Positions 16,281 to 24,307 of a DNA stretch of 64,000 nucleotides are shown here, piece by piece. Each line of letters opens with the position of its first letter. The stretch's first letter is position 1. The notes beneath the pieces are model-generated. The model made no database searches. It was not told where the DNA came from and was given only the letters and a program-made list of their open reading frames with translations. Both the position numbers and the translations under genes were made by a program. Source of the DNA: Flavobacterium sp. UBA7663 (GTDB lineage Bacteria; Bacteroidota; Bacteroidia; Flavobacteriales; Flavobacteriaceae). Where the stretch lies: contig NZ_DLHR01000027.1 of the NCBI RefSeq assembly GCF_002483315.1, forward strand, positions 29,695 to 93,694, given 5' to 3'.

Positions 16281-19052
16281 TTATTGAAATAATGTTTTAT
16301 CAAAAACCATTGCAATGGCATTCTTTTGACGTTTTTTAGAACGTTCATAACTACCCGCTGCTGGTGCACTATATGCTTTTGGCGAAGCTAATCTTAATTT
16401 TACTAAATCGAAATTCATTAACATATAAGAATAAGCTCCCATGTTTTTAGGCTCTTCTTGTGCCCAAACATAATCGTCAACATTTGGGTAACTGTCGATA
16501 ATCGCTTTGATTTGGTCAACTGCTAATGGGAACAATTGTTCTAAACGAACAACCGCCACATCGTTTCTACCTAATTCTTCTCTTTGTGCAATGATGTCAA
16601 AATATACTTTTCCTGTACAGAAAACCAATGTTTTAATCACTTTCTTATCAGCAACATTTGGATCATCTAACACTTCTTGGAATTGTCCGTTTGCTAATTC
16701 TTCCATTGAAGATACTACATCTGGATGACGTAATAAACTTTTTGGAGAAAATACTACTAATGGCTTACGGAATTCTGTTTTTAACTGTCTTCTCATTAAA
16801 TGGAAGAAGTTAGCTGGTGAAGTTACATCGGCAATATACATGTTGTGTTTTGCACACATTTGTAAATAACGCTCCATACGTGCTGATGAATGTTCTGCTC
16901 CTTGGTTTTCATAACCGTGAGGCAATAACATTACCAATCCGTTTTGGTTGTTCCATTTATCTTCACCTGCAGAAATGTATTGGTCAATCATAATTTGAGC
17001 TCCGTTAGAGAAATCTCCAAACTGTGCTTCCCAAATTACTAAAGATTTTGGCGATGCTAACGCATATCCGTATTCAAAACCTAAAACACCATATTCTGAA
17101 AGGTGCGAATTGTAGATATAAAAGTTTCCTTTTTTATCTTTTATTTTGTCTAAAAGAATTACTTCTTCTTCTGAATCTTCTACTTTAACTACAGCATGAC
17201 GGTGTGAGAATGTTCCACGTTCAACGTCTTGCCCAGAAATACGCACGTCAAAACCTTCTGACATTAGAGAACCATAAGCTAATAATTCGCCCATTGCCCA
17301 ATCTAATTTATTGGTCTCAACCATGTTTTTTCTATCACCAATTAACTTCGTAATCTTACTGATGAATTTCTTATCAGCAGGAAGTTCAGTAATGGTTTTA
17401 GCGATTTCAGCTAATTGTTTTTTATCAAACTTAGTATCAAATTTTTGTAGCATTATATCATCCGAAACTTGTTTGTAACCTTCCCACTCATTTTCCATGA
17501 ACGGTGTAATTACAGTTAAGTCTTTCTTACGAGAAGCTTCTAAATTCTCATCTAATTTTGCTTTGTAAGCTTCTTCTAATTCTTTTACAAATCCTGCCGA
17601 AATTACATTTTCTTGTGCTAATTTCTCAGCATAAATATCTCTTGGATTTTTATGTTTTGCAATTAATTTATATAAAACAGGTTGAGTAAAACGAGGCTCA
17701 TCACCTTCGTTATGACCGTACTTTCTGTATCCTAATAAATCGATGAAAACGTCAGTTCCAAATTCCATACGGTAATCTAAAGCAAATAACATCGCATGAA
17801 CAACCGCTTCTGCATCATCAGCATTTACGTGTAAAACTGGAGATAAGGTTACTTTAGCAATATCCGTACAATAAGTTGACGAACGTGCATCTAAGTAATT
17901 CGTTGTAAACCCAACTTGGTTATTGATTACTAAGTGAATTGTTCCACCCGTTTTATAACCATCTAATTTAGCCATTTGAATAATTTCATACACAATACCT
18001 TGACCAGCTACAGCGGCATCACCGTGAACGGCAATTGGTAATACTTTTGAAAAATCATTTGGATAATTTCTATCTTGTTTTGCTCTTGTAATTCCTTCAA
18101 TAACTGCGCCCACTGTTTCTAAGTGCGAAGGATTTGGAGCTAAATTTAAGTTGATTTTTTTACCTGAATCAGTTACTCTATCAGAAGTTAAACCTAAGTG
18201 ATATTTTACGTCACCATCAAAGTTAGCGTCTTCATCGTAGTCTTTTCCGTCGAATTCAGAGAAGATATTTTGAGTATTTTTTCCAAAAATGTTTGCCAAT
18301 ACATTCAAACGACCTCTGTGTGCCATTCCCATTACGAATTGCTCTACGCCTTTATCAGCAGCAGCTTCCACTAAAGCGTCTAAAGCAGGAATAACCGCTT
18401 CACAACCTTCTAATGAGAAACGCTTTTGACCTACATATTTGGTATGTAAGAAGTTTTCGAAAGAAACTGCTTCGTTTAATTTTTTAAGAATGTGTTTTTT
18501 CTTGTCAGCAGAAAAGTTTGGTAAATTATCGTTGATGTCTAAACGATTTTTTATCCATTCTAATTTGTGCGGTTCGCGAATGTACATGTATTCCACTCCG
18601 ATAGATTGGCAATACACGTTCTCTAAATGCTTAACAATTTCAGCCAAAGTACAAGGCTTCATGTTAACCATTTTAGCAGCATCAAAAACCGTATTCAAAT
18701 CGGCTTGAGATAAACCAAAATTTTCAAGTGCTAATGAAGGTCCGTGAAGTCTTCTGTCTCTTACAGGATTTGTTTTTGTGAATAAATGCCCGCGTGTTCT
18801 ATATCCTTCAATTAATTTCAGAACATTGAACTCTTTTTGCATTTTTTCAGAAATTTCTCCTGAATCGCCTGAAGCTACTTGAACTACTTGTGCGGCAAAT
18901 TCTTCAGAACCATAACCCGCTTGTGCGAAGTCAAATCCTTGAAAAAAACTTCTCCAGCTTGGCTCTACGCTATCTGGATTTTGTAAATATTGTTCGTATA
19001 AATCTGCAAAAAATGCAGTATGTGCAGCGTTTAAAAAGGAAAACCTATCCAT
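16281..19052 (-). CDS. sucA: 2-oxoglutarate dehydrogenase E1 component
   Basis: Thiamine-diphosphate dependent E1 subunit that decarboxylates 2-oxoglutarate and succinylates E2. From the chosen start (MDRFSFLNAAHTAFF) it has 923 residues, the usual length. Recognised blocks are the N-terminal E2-binding segment, MGMAHRGRLNVLANIF, HGDAAVAGQGIVYE, the NNQVGFTT segment and YRKYGHNEGDEPRF. A frame 24 codons longer exists, but the sucA promoter lies inside it, so the shorter form is correct. With sucB downstream it forms the sucAB operon; no E3 gene is in the window. Confidence 0.96.
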   Translation of the reverse strand: MDRFSFLNAAHTAFFADLYEQYLQNPDSVEPSWRSFFQGFDFAQAGYGSEEFAAQVVQVASGDSGEISEKMQKEFNVLKLIEGYRTRGHLFTKTNPVRDRRLHGPSLALENFGLSQADLNTVFDAAKMVNMKPCTLAEIVKHLENVYCQSIGVEYMYIREPHKLEWIKNRLDINDNLPNFSADKKKHILKKLNEAVSFENFLHTKYVGQKRFSLEGCEAVIPALDALVEAAADKGVEQFVMGMAHRGRLNVLANIFGKNTQNIFSEFDGKDYDEDANFDGDVKYHLGLTSDRVTDSGKKINLNLAPNPSHLETVGAVIEGITRAKQDRNYPNDFSKVLPIAVHGDAAVAGQGIVYEIIQMAKLDGYKTGGTIHLVINNQVGFTTNYLDARSSTYCTDIAKVTLSPVLHVNADDAEAVVHAMLFALDYRMEFGTDVFIDLLGYRKYGHNEGDEPRFTQPVLYKLIAKHKNPRDIYAEKLAQENVISAGFVKELEEAYKAKLDENLEASRKKDLTVITPFMENEWEGYKQVSDDIMLQKFDTKFDKKQLAEIAKTITELPADKKFISKITKLIGDRKNMVETNKLDWAMGELLAYGSLMSEGFDVRISGQDVERGTFSHRHAVVKVEDSEEEVILLDKIKDKKGNFYIYNSHLSEYGVLGFEYGYALASPKSLVIWEAQFGDFSNGAQIMIDQYISAGEDKWNNQNGLVMLLPHGYENQGAEHSSARMERYLQMCAKHNMYIADVTSPANFFHLMRRQLKTEFRKPLVVFSPKSLLRHPDVVSSMEELANGQFQEVLDDPNVADKKVIKTLVFCTGKVYFDIIAQREELGRNDVAVVRLEQLFPLAVDQIKAIIDSYPNVDDYVWAQEEPKNMGAYSYMLMNFDLVKLRLASPKAYSAPAAGSYERSKKRQKNAIAMVFDKTLFQ

Positions 19053-19092
19053 AGTGTGTTGTCGGTAAGACCTATTAATTAAAAATTTTACG

Positions 19093-19124
19093 CAAAAGTA
19101 AAACATTTTATGATAATCTTTCAA
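19093..19124 (-). promoter_or_regulatory. sucAB promoter
   Basis: On the minus strand TTG at 19122-19124, a 21-base spacer and TACTTTTG at 19093-19100 match the Bacteroidetes -33/-7 consensus. Transcription would begin near 19087, about 35 bases before the chosen sucA ATG, which rules out the longer reading frame. Confidence 0.7.
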
Positions 19125-19168
19125 GGATTTTTATACTTTTATAACATTAATTTTTTCAAAACTGATTT

Positions 19169-19714
19169 ATGAAAAAGAATTCCGTAATAAATTTAACACT
19201 TTTACTAACTATTGTGTTTTTATTTGGTTTTAATTCTGAAATTTCTGCACAAGAAAACACCGAAATGAAAACAAAAAGTGATTTTTGGAACCATGTACAA
19301 TTTGGTGGTGGATTAGGCTTAGGAGTTGGCAATGGCTATGCTGATATTATGGTTGCGCCAAGCGCTATTTACAACTTTAATCAATACGTGTCAGCGGGTT
19401 TAGGCGTACAATATAATTATGTAAAACAACGTGATTTATACAAAGCGAATATGTATGGAGGAAGCGTAGTTGCTTTATTTAATCCAATCGAAGAATTACA
19501 AATTTCAACCGAATTAGAACAATTGAGAGTCAACAGAACTTTTAATGATTCATTTGAAAACGATTCTCAAGATTTTTGGAATACCGCTTTGTTTGTTGGT
19601 GCAGGATATCGAAATGATAATATAACTTTTGGAATTAGATACAATGTTTTGCACAAAGACAGAGATAATATTTACGCAGAAGCTTTTATGCCTTTTGTGA
19701 GAATATTTTTTTAA
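19169..19714 (+). CDS. Small outer-membrane beta-barrel protein
   Basis: 181 residues with signal peptide (MKKNSVINLTLLLTIVFLFG..., cleavage near SAQ at about 28) followed by repeated amphipathic strands and a terminal aromatic (FVRIFF), typical of small 8-strand barrels. Divergently transcribed from sucA. Its 3' end overlaps the convergent next gene by 4 bases. Function unknown; similar proteins in Flavobacteriia are sometimes labelled alpha-ketoglutarate decarboxylase merely from proximity to sucA, which the sequence does not support. Confidence 0.75.
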   Translation: MKKNSVINLTLLLTIVFLFGFNSEISAQENTEMKTKSDFWNHVQFGGGLGLGVGNGYADIMVAPSAIYNFNQYVSAGLGVQYNYVKQRDLYKANMYGGSVVALFNPIEELQISTELEQLRVNRTFNDSFENDSQDFWNTALFVGAGYRNDNITFGIRYNVLHKDRDNIYAEAFMPFVRIFF

Positions 19715-20061
19715 TACTTGTTACGAAACCAAACCTTTTGCCACTCGCGTTTTAACACTAAAAAAGCAACTTGCTCCGATAATTCAACCAAATCAGAACC
19801 ATCTAACTTTTTGATTTGATCTTCTGGAACATCTATGATATAAAGCAAATTCAAGTATTCAGCAAATTTGTATTGAATGAGTTTGTAGATTTTTTCTTGT
19901 ATCAAATTCTTAAATTCAAACGGAAAAATACTTGTTGGAACATCAATAGATTCATTCGCCAAAGCAAAATCTTTATTTACTTGCTCAATAAGCTTGAAGT
20001 ACAAATGTTCTTCTTCGGCTTGCGAAATTAAGGCATCAATATTTGCTGGTGGATTATACAT
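19711..20061 (-). CDS. Conserved hypothetical cytoplasmic protein
   Basis: About 116 residues from the first ATG (MYNPPANIDALISQ); the frame extends four codons upstream only through a TTG, which falls in a repeat region, so the ATG is preferred. The protein is acidic and helix-rich, with no signal peptide or membrane segment and no motif I recognise. It lies downstream of the polyprenyl synthase gene on the same strand, 87 bases away, and probably shares its transcript. Confidence 0.65.
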   Translation of the reverse strand: MYNPPANIDALISQAEEEHLYFKLIEQVNKDFALANESIDVPTSIFPFEFKNLIQEKIYKLIQYKFAEYLNLLYIIDVPEDQIKKLDGSDLVELSEQVAFLVLKREWQKVWFRNKY

Positions 20062-20064
20062 ATT

Positions 20065-20107
20065 CAAGTTCAATTACAAGTTCAAAAGTCAAGTTCAATT
20101 ACAAGTT
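20065..20107. repeat. 18-bp direct repeat, period 25
   Basis: CAAGTTCAATTACAAGTT occurs at 20065-20082 and again at 20090-20107. An inverted relative (TTGAATTTTGAACTTG) follows just downstream. The array sits in the leader between the polyprenyl synthase gene and the downstream hypothetical gene. Confidence 0.8.
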
Positions 20108-20148
20108 TTAAAATTGAATTTTGAACTTGATATTGTCATTGCTCTTGA

Positions 20149-21123
20149 TTACACGTTTCTTCCCATTAAATTCTCACCAAAAGCTTTTAAAACGGCTTTC
20201 TTTTCATTTTCAATATCCATTTTTTCTAAGGTTTCAAATGCTCTGAAAGTATAGTCTTGAATCGCTTTTTTTGTAGCTTCACTTGCTCCTGAAGCATTAA
20301 AAATAGCTTTTACTGATTCTATTTTATCTGTGTTTTCTGAAGGTTGAATCGAAAACAAATGCAATAATTGTTGCTTTTCTTCTGCTTTAGAAAACTCAAT
20401 TGCTTTTAAGTATAAATAGGTTTTTTTGTTTTCGATAATGTCTCCACCCACTTGTTTTCCGAAGGTTTCTGGATTACCGAAAGCATCTAAATAATCGTCT
20501 TGTAATTGAAACGCAATTCCTAAATTCAGTCCGAAATCATAAATCAAATCGGCATTTCCCTCAGTAGTTTTGGCTACAATTGCTCCCATTTTCATAGCAG
20601 CACCAACTAAAACCGCTGTTTTATATTCAATCATTTTTAAATATTCAGGAACGGTAACATCATCGCGCATTTCGAAATCGACATCATATTGTTGTCCTTC
20701 ACAAACTTCTAAAGCTGTTTTACTGAATAATTTGGCTAATTTTTGAAAAGTTGCTGGTTCATAATTTTCAAAAAATTGATACGCTAAAATCAGCATCGCA
20801 TCACCCGATAAAATTCCAGTATTCAAATCCCACTTTTCATGAACGGTTTGATTGCCCCTTCTCAATGGCGCATCATCCATAATATCATCGTGAATTAATG
20901 AAAAATTATGAAATACCTCAACCGCAGTTGCTGCTGGAATGGCTTTTTCGCAATCTACATTAAAAACTTCGCTTGCCATTAAAGTCAAAACTGGTCGCAT
21001 TCTTTTTCCGCCAAGCGATAAAATATACTCGATAGGTTCGTATAAATTTTTAGGCTCTTTGTTAGCAACAATTTGTGAAAAATGATTACTCATTTTTTCT
21101 TGATAGTACGATATAGAATGCAT
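20149..21123 (-). CDS. Polyprenyl (farnesyl/geranylgeranyl-type) diphosphate synthase
   Basis: 324-residue trans-prenyltransferase that condenses isopentenyl diphosphate onto allylic diphosphates, supplying quinone and carotenoid side chains. Both Asp-rich motifs are present: LIHDDIMDD (D79-D80-x-x-D83) followed by RRG, and FQLQDDYLD. GGKRMRPVL near residue 40 binds the diphosphate. Ser75 and Leu77 occupy chain-length-controlling positions upstream of the first motif, but product length cannot be read reliably. The gene diverges from the tetR efflux operon. Confidence 0.9.
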   Translation of the reverse strand: MHSISYYQEKMSNHFSQIVANKEPKNLYEPIEYILSLGGKRMRPVLTLMASEVFNVDCEKAIPAATAVEVFHNFSLIHDDIMDDAPLRRGNQTVHEKWDLNTGILSGDAMLILAYQFFENYEPATFQKLAKLFSKTALEVCEGQQYDVDFEMRDDVTVPEYLKMIEYKTAVLVGAAMKMGAIVAKTTEGNADLIYDFGLNLGIAFQLQDDYLDAFGNPETFGKQVGGDIIENKKTYLYLKAIEFSKAEEKQQLLHLFSIQPSENTDKIESVKAIFNASGASEATKKAIQDYTFRAFETLEKMDIENEKKAVLKAFGENLMGRNV

Positions 21124-21203
21124 TATTTGAATTTTTTGCTAAAATACTCCAATATTATGAAACGACACGAATTAATCAAATGTTAAATTTATGCAAAAAC
21201 ACA

Positions 21204-21231
21204 GGAAACTATTTTGGTGTTAAAAGTTTCC
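21204..21231. promoter_or_regulatory. Probable TetR operator
   Basis: GGAAACT (21204-21210) and AGTTTCC (21225-21231) form a perfect 7-bp inverted repeat with a 14-base centre. The -33 box TTTG (21213-21216) of the tetR promoter lies in the centre, so binding there would block RNA polymerase. Confidence 0.6.
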
Positions 21232-21243
21232 GTTATACATTTG
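21213..21243 (+). promoter_or_regulatory. Promoter of the tetR-efflux operon
   Basis: TTTG (21213-21216), a 19-base spacer and TACATTTG (21236-21243) fit the Bacteroidetes consensus perfectly. It lies inside the upstream extension of the tetR reading frame and so supports the start at 21285. Confidence 0.7.
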
Positions 21244-21284
21244 TACCCGAAAATAAAATCCAAAAAAGAGATTTTACTGTAAAA

Positions 21285-21881
21285 ATGAAAGATAAAATTA
21301 TAAATAAGGCTAAAGAAATGTTTTTGAGACTTGGTTTCAAAAGCATAACTATGGATGATATTGCTTGTGAAATGTGTATTTCAAAAAAAACGATTTACAA
21401 GTATTTCAGCAACAAAGATGTACTGATTGAAGAAAGTGTTGAATTAGTTCACAAAGAAGTTCATGAAACGATAGACAAAATTGTATCTAAAAACTTTAAC
21501 GCAATTGAAGAAAATTTTGAAATCAAAAGAATGTTTAGAGAGATGTTCAAGGCCGCAGAATCTTCTCCAATTTATCAATTAAAAAAACACTATCCGGAGA
21601 TTTATGACAAAGTACTAACCCAGCAAGTAAGCATTTGTGAAGATTGTTTTAGACAAAACATCATCAAAGGTATTAATGAGGGTTTATATAGAGAAAATTT
21701 AGACATTGATAATTATGTAAAATTTTATTACACCTTAATTTTCAATATTAACGAAAACACTATGCTAGAAAACGATGCTCATGAATTAGAAGTTAAAGCA
21801 TTAGAATATCATATTAGAGCCATGGCTACATTAGCTGGAATTATTGAATTAGAAAAACACCTTAAAAACCCAATTATATAA
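21285..21881 (+). CDS. TetR-family repressor of the adjacent efflux operon
   Basis: 198 residues from MKDKIINKAKEMFLRLGF; a 35-codon longer frame exists but contains the promoter. The N-terminal helix-turn-helix is clear (TMDDIACEMCISKKTIYKYFSNKDVL, about residues 19-44), and the C-terminal ligand domain is divergent, as is usual. Only 3 bases separate its stop from the tolC-like ATG, so it is the first gene of the four-gene operon and most likely autoregulates it through the inverted repeat at 21204-21231. Inducer unknown. Confidence 0.92.
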   Translation: MKDKIINKAKEMFLRLGFKSITMDDIACEMCISKKTIYKYFSNKDVLIEESVELVHKEVHETIDKIVSKNFNAIEENFEIKRMFREMFKAAESSPIYQLKKHYPEIYDKVLTQQVSICEDCFRQNIIKGINEGLYRENLDIDNYVKFYYTLIFNINENTMLENDAHELEVKALEYHIRAMATLAGIIELEKHLKNPII

Positions 21882-21884
21882 ACA

Positions 21885-23225
21885 ATGAAGAAAACGATCC
21901 TCATAACATTATTAACTTTTACACTGTCAGTAAGTGCGCAAGAAGTGGCACCACTAACATTAAAAGACGCTATCACTTTTGCGCTTGAAAACAAAGCAGA
22001 AGCTAAAAAAGCAAAATTAGAAGTCGAAAATAGTGAATATAAAATTCAAGAAGTTCGCTCTAGAGCTTTACCGCAAATTTCGGCTAATGGAAGTTTGAAT
22101 TATAATCCTATTTTACAAACAACGGTAATAGATGGAGATAATTTTGGTGCTCCAGGAACAACTATTCAAGCTGCCTTTGGGCAAAAATGGAATTCTGGAG
22201 CTGGTGTTTCTTTAAATCAAGCTTTGTTTGATCAATCCGTATTTACAGGATTAAAAGCAGCTAAATCTACAAGAGAATTTTATCAAATAAACGCGCAATT
22301 AACCGAAGAACAAGTAATTGAACGTGTTGCAAATGCGTATTATCAAGTATATGTGCAACAACAAAAACTTATCGTCGTTGATAATAACTTGAAAAACACA
22401 AACAAAGTAAAAGACATAATTAAAGGACAATTTGATAATGGTTTGGCTAAAAAAATTGATTTAGATAGAATCACGGTTCGAGTAAATAATATCAATTCGC
22501 AACGCCAACAAATTTTAAATGCGATTTCGCTTCAAGAAAATGCTTTAAAATTTTACATGGGAATGCCGATGGAAAATAAAATAATTATTCCTAAAACAGC
22601 ATTTGAAGTAACTCCACAAGATTTAACTTCATCAGCCGATGTAACTGGAAGAACAGAATATTTGTTACTAAAAAAACAAGAGCAATTATTAACGTACCAA
22701 AAAAAGGCAGCTCAAGCAGCATATTATCCAACACTTTCATTAAGCGGAAGTTATAATTATATTGGTCAAGGATCAGAAATGCCTCTTTTTGCAAAACCAG
22801 CAGATGGTGTTTATTGGTCTGATTATGCCTCAATTGGTTTAAATTTAAGAGTGCCACTTTTTGCAGGATTTGGAACAAGAGCAAAAGTAAGACAAGCAAA
22901 TAATGCTTTGAATTCTTTAAAAGTTGATCTTGATGATACAAAATTAGCATTAGATTTAGCTTTTGATAATGCAAAAAAACAGCTTGAAAACAGTTTGATA
23001 ACCATCAACAATCAAAAAGAAAACGCTCAACTTGCTCAAGAAGTGTTTAACAATACGAATAACAATTACACGCAAGGATTAGCTGCATTAACCGATTTAT
23101 TAGATGCTGAAAATGCAATGGTTGAAGCACAAAACAATTATACCAATGCTATTTTAGAATACAAATTAGCAGAAATTCAATTTATAAAATCAAAAGGCGA
23201 ACTAAAAACACTAACCAATAAATAA
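21885..23225 (+). CDS. TolC-family outer-membrane efflux protein
   Basis: 446 residues with signal peptide (MKKTILITLLTFTLSVSAQ) and two OEP repeats rich in long coiled-coil helices (for example the LALDLAFDNAKKQLENSL region) joined by short beta segments. It would form the trimeric outer-membrane channel of the tripartite pump encoded here. It lies 3 bases after tetR and 5 bases before the membrane fusion protein gene. Confidence 0.93.
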   Translation: MKKTILITLLTFTLSVSAQEVAPLTLKDAITFALENKAEAKKAKLEVENSEYKIQEVRSRALPQISANGSLNYNPILQTTVIDGDNFGAPGTTIQAAFGQKWNSGAGVSLNQALFDQSVFTGLKAAKSTREFYQINAQLTEEQVIERVANAYYQVYVQQQKLIVVDNNLKNTNKVKDIIKGQFDNGLAKKIDLDRITVRVNNINSQRQQILNAISLQENALKFYMGMPMENKIIIPKTAFEVTPQDLTSSADVTGRTEYLLLKKQEQLLTYQKKAAQAAYYPTLSLSGSYNYIGQGSEMPLFAKPADGVYWSDYASIGLNLRVPLFAGFGTRAKVRQANNALNSLKVDLDDTKLALDLAFDNAKKQLENSLITINNQKENAQLAQEVFNNTNNNYTQGLAALTDLLDAENAMVEAQNNYTNAILEYKLAEIQFIKSKGELKTLTNK

Positions 23226-23230
23226 TTAAA

Positions 23231-24298
23231 ATGAAAAAGACAATTATAACCATAGTAATCATTTTAGCCTCATTAGGTTTAATCGGATTTATATTATCAA
23301 AAAACAAAACTGAGAACGAAGCTAAAACAGCAATTGTTGCAGAAAAAAATGCGTCGGTTTCAGTAAAAGTTGACACTGTAAAAACTGAAGAAGTTTCTTT
23401 AGATTTCGTATCAAACGGAAATTTTGAACCAATTCAAGAATTAAAATTTGCTGCTGAAAAGTCTGGAAAAGTAACTCAAGTTTTAGTAAAAGAAGGAGAT
23501 TATGTAAAAGCAGGACAAACACTTGCTATTGTAAGAAGCGATGTTATAAACGTAAATGCGCAAAACGCAAATGCCGTGTATCAAAATGCTGTTGCAGATT
23601 ACACAAGATTTGAAAATGCTTTTAAAACAGGTGGTGTAACAAAACAACAATTAGACCAAGCAAGATTAGCAATGGTAAATGCTAAAACAAATTTAACGCA
23701 AGCTAACATCAACGTAGGTGATACCAGAATTAAGGCACCAATTAATGGTTTTATCAATAAAAAATTCATTGAACCAGGATCTATTTTATCTGGAATGCCT
23801 CCAACAGAATTGTTCGAAATTGTAAACGTATCTAAATTAAAATTAAAAGTTACGGTTAATGAAAGTCAAGTGGCGAGCTTAAAAGTAGGAAGCGTAATTA
23901 AAATAGGTTCAAATGTGTATCCTGACAAAGAATTTACTGGAAAAATTACTTTTATTGCTCCAAAAGCAGATGCAAGTTTAAACTTTCCAGTTGAAATTGA
24001 AATTACAAACAATACTTCAAACGATTTAAAAGCAGGTATGTATGGAACAGCAAAATTTGCTTCAAACCAACAAAAACAAACTTTGAAAATTGTACCAAGA
24101 AATGCATTTGTTGGAAGTGTTAGCAGTAATGAAATTTTTGTGATTGAAAACGGAACAGCTAAACTTAAAAAAGTAACAGCAGGTAGAATTTTAGGAGACA
24201 AAGTAGAAATCTTAGAGGGATTATCTAATGGAGAAATTGTAATTGTAACCGGGCAAATCAACTTACAAGACGGAAACGCTGTTGAAGTTATTAAATAA
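23231..24298 (+). CDS. RND efflux membrane fusion (HlyD-type) protein
   Basis: 355 residues with one N-terminal membrane helix and a periplasmic body: lipoyl-like halves (EKSGKVTQVLVKEGDYVKAG and DTRIKAPINGFINKKFIEPG) flank a short helical hairpin (about 100-150), followed by beta-barrel and membrane-proximal domains. It bridges the RND transporter and TolC-type channel. The absence of a lipobox Cys indicates a transmembrane anchor rather than a lipoprotein. Confidence 0.93.
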   Translation: MKKTIITIVIILASLGLIGFILSKNKTENEAKTAIVAEKNASVSVKVDTVKTEEVSLDFVSNGNFEPIQELKFAAEKSGKVTQVLVKEGDYVKAGQTLAIVRSDVINVNAQNANAVYQNAVADYTRFENAFKTGGVTKQQLDQARLAMVNAKTNLTQANINVGDTRIKAPINGFINKKFIEPGSILSGMPPTELFEIVNVSKLKLKVTVNESQVASLKVGSVIKIGSNVYPDKEFTGKITFIAPKADASLNFPVEIEITNNTSNDLKAGMYGTAKFASNQQKQTLKIVPRNAFVGSVSSNEIFVIENGTAKLKKVTAGRILGDKVEILEGLSNGEIVIVTGQINLQDGNAVEVIK

Positions 24299-24307
24299 TA
24301 AAGACAT

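Noticed and set aside
19053..19124. 24-codon N-terminal extension of SucA
   Set aside because: The sucAB promoter lies inside it and the known protein starts at the later ATG.
21180..21284. 35-codon N-terminal extension of the TetR protein
   Set aside because: The operator and promoter lie inside it, and TetR homologs begin near MKDKIINKAKEM.
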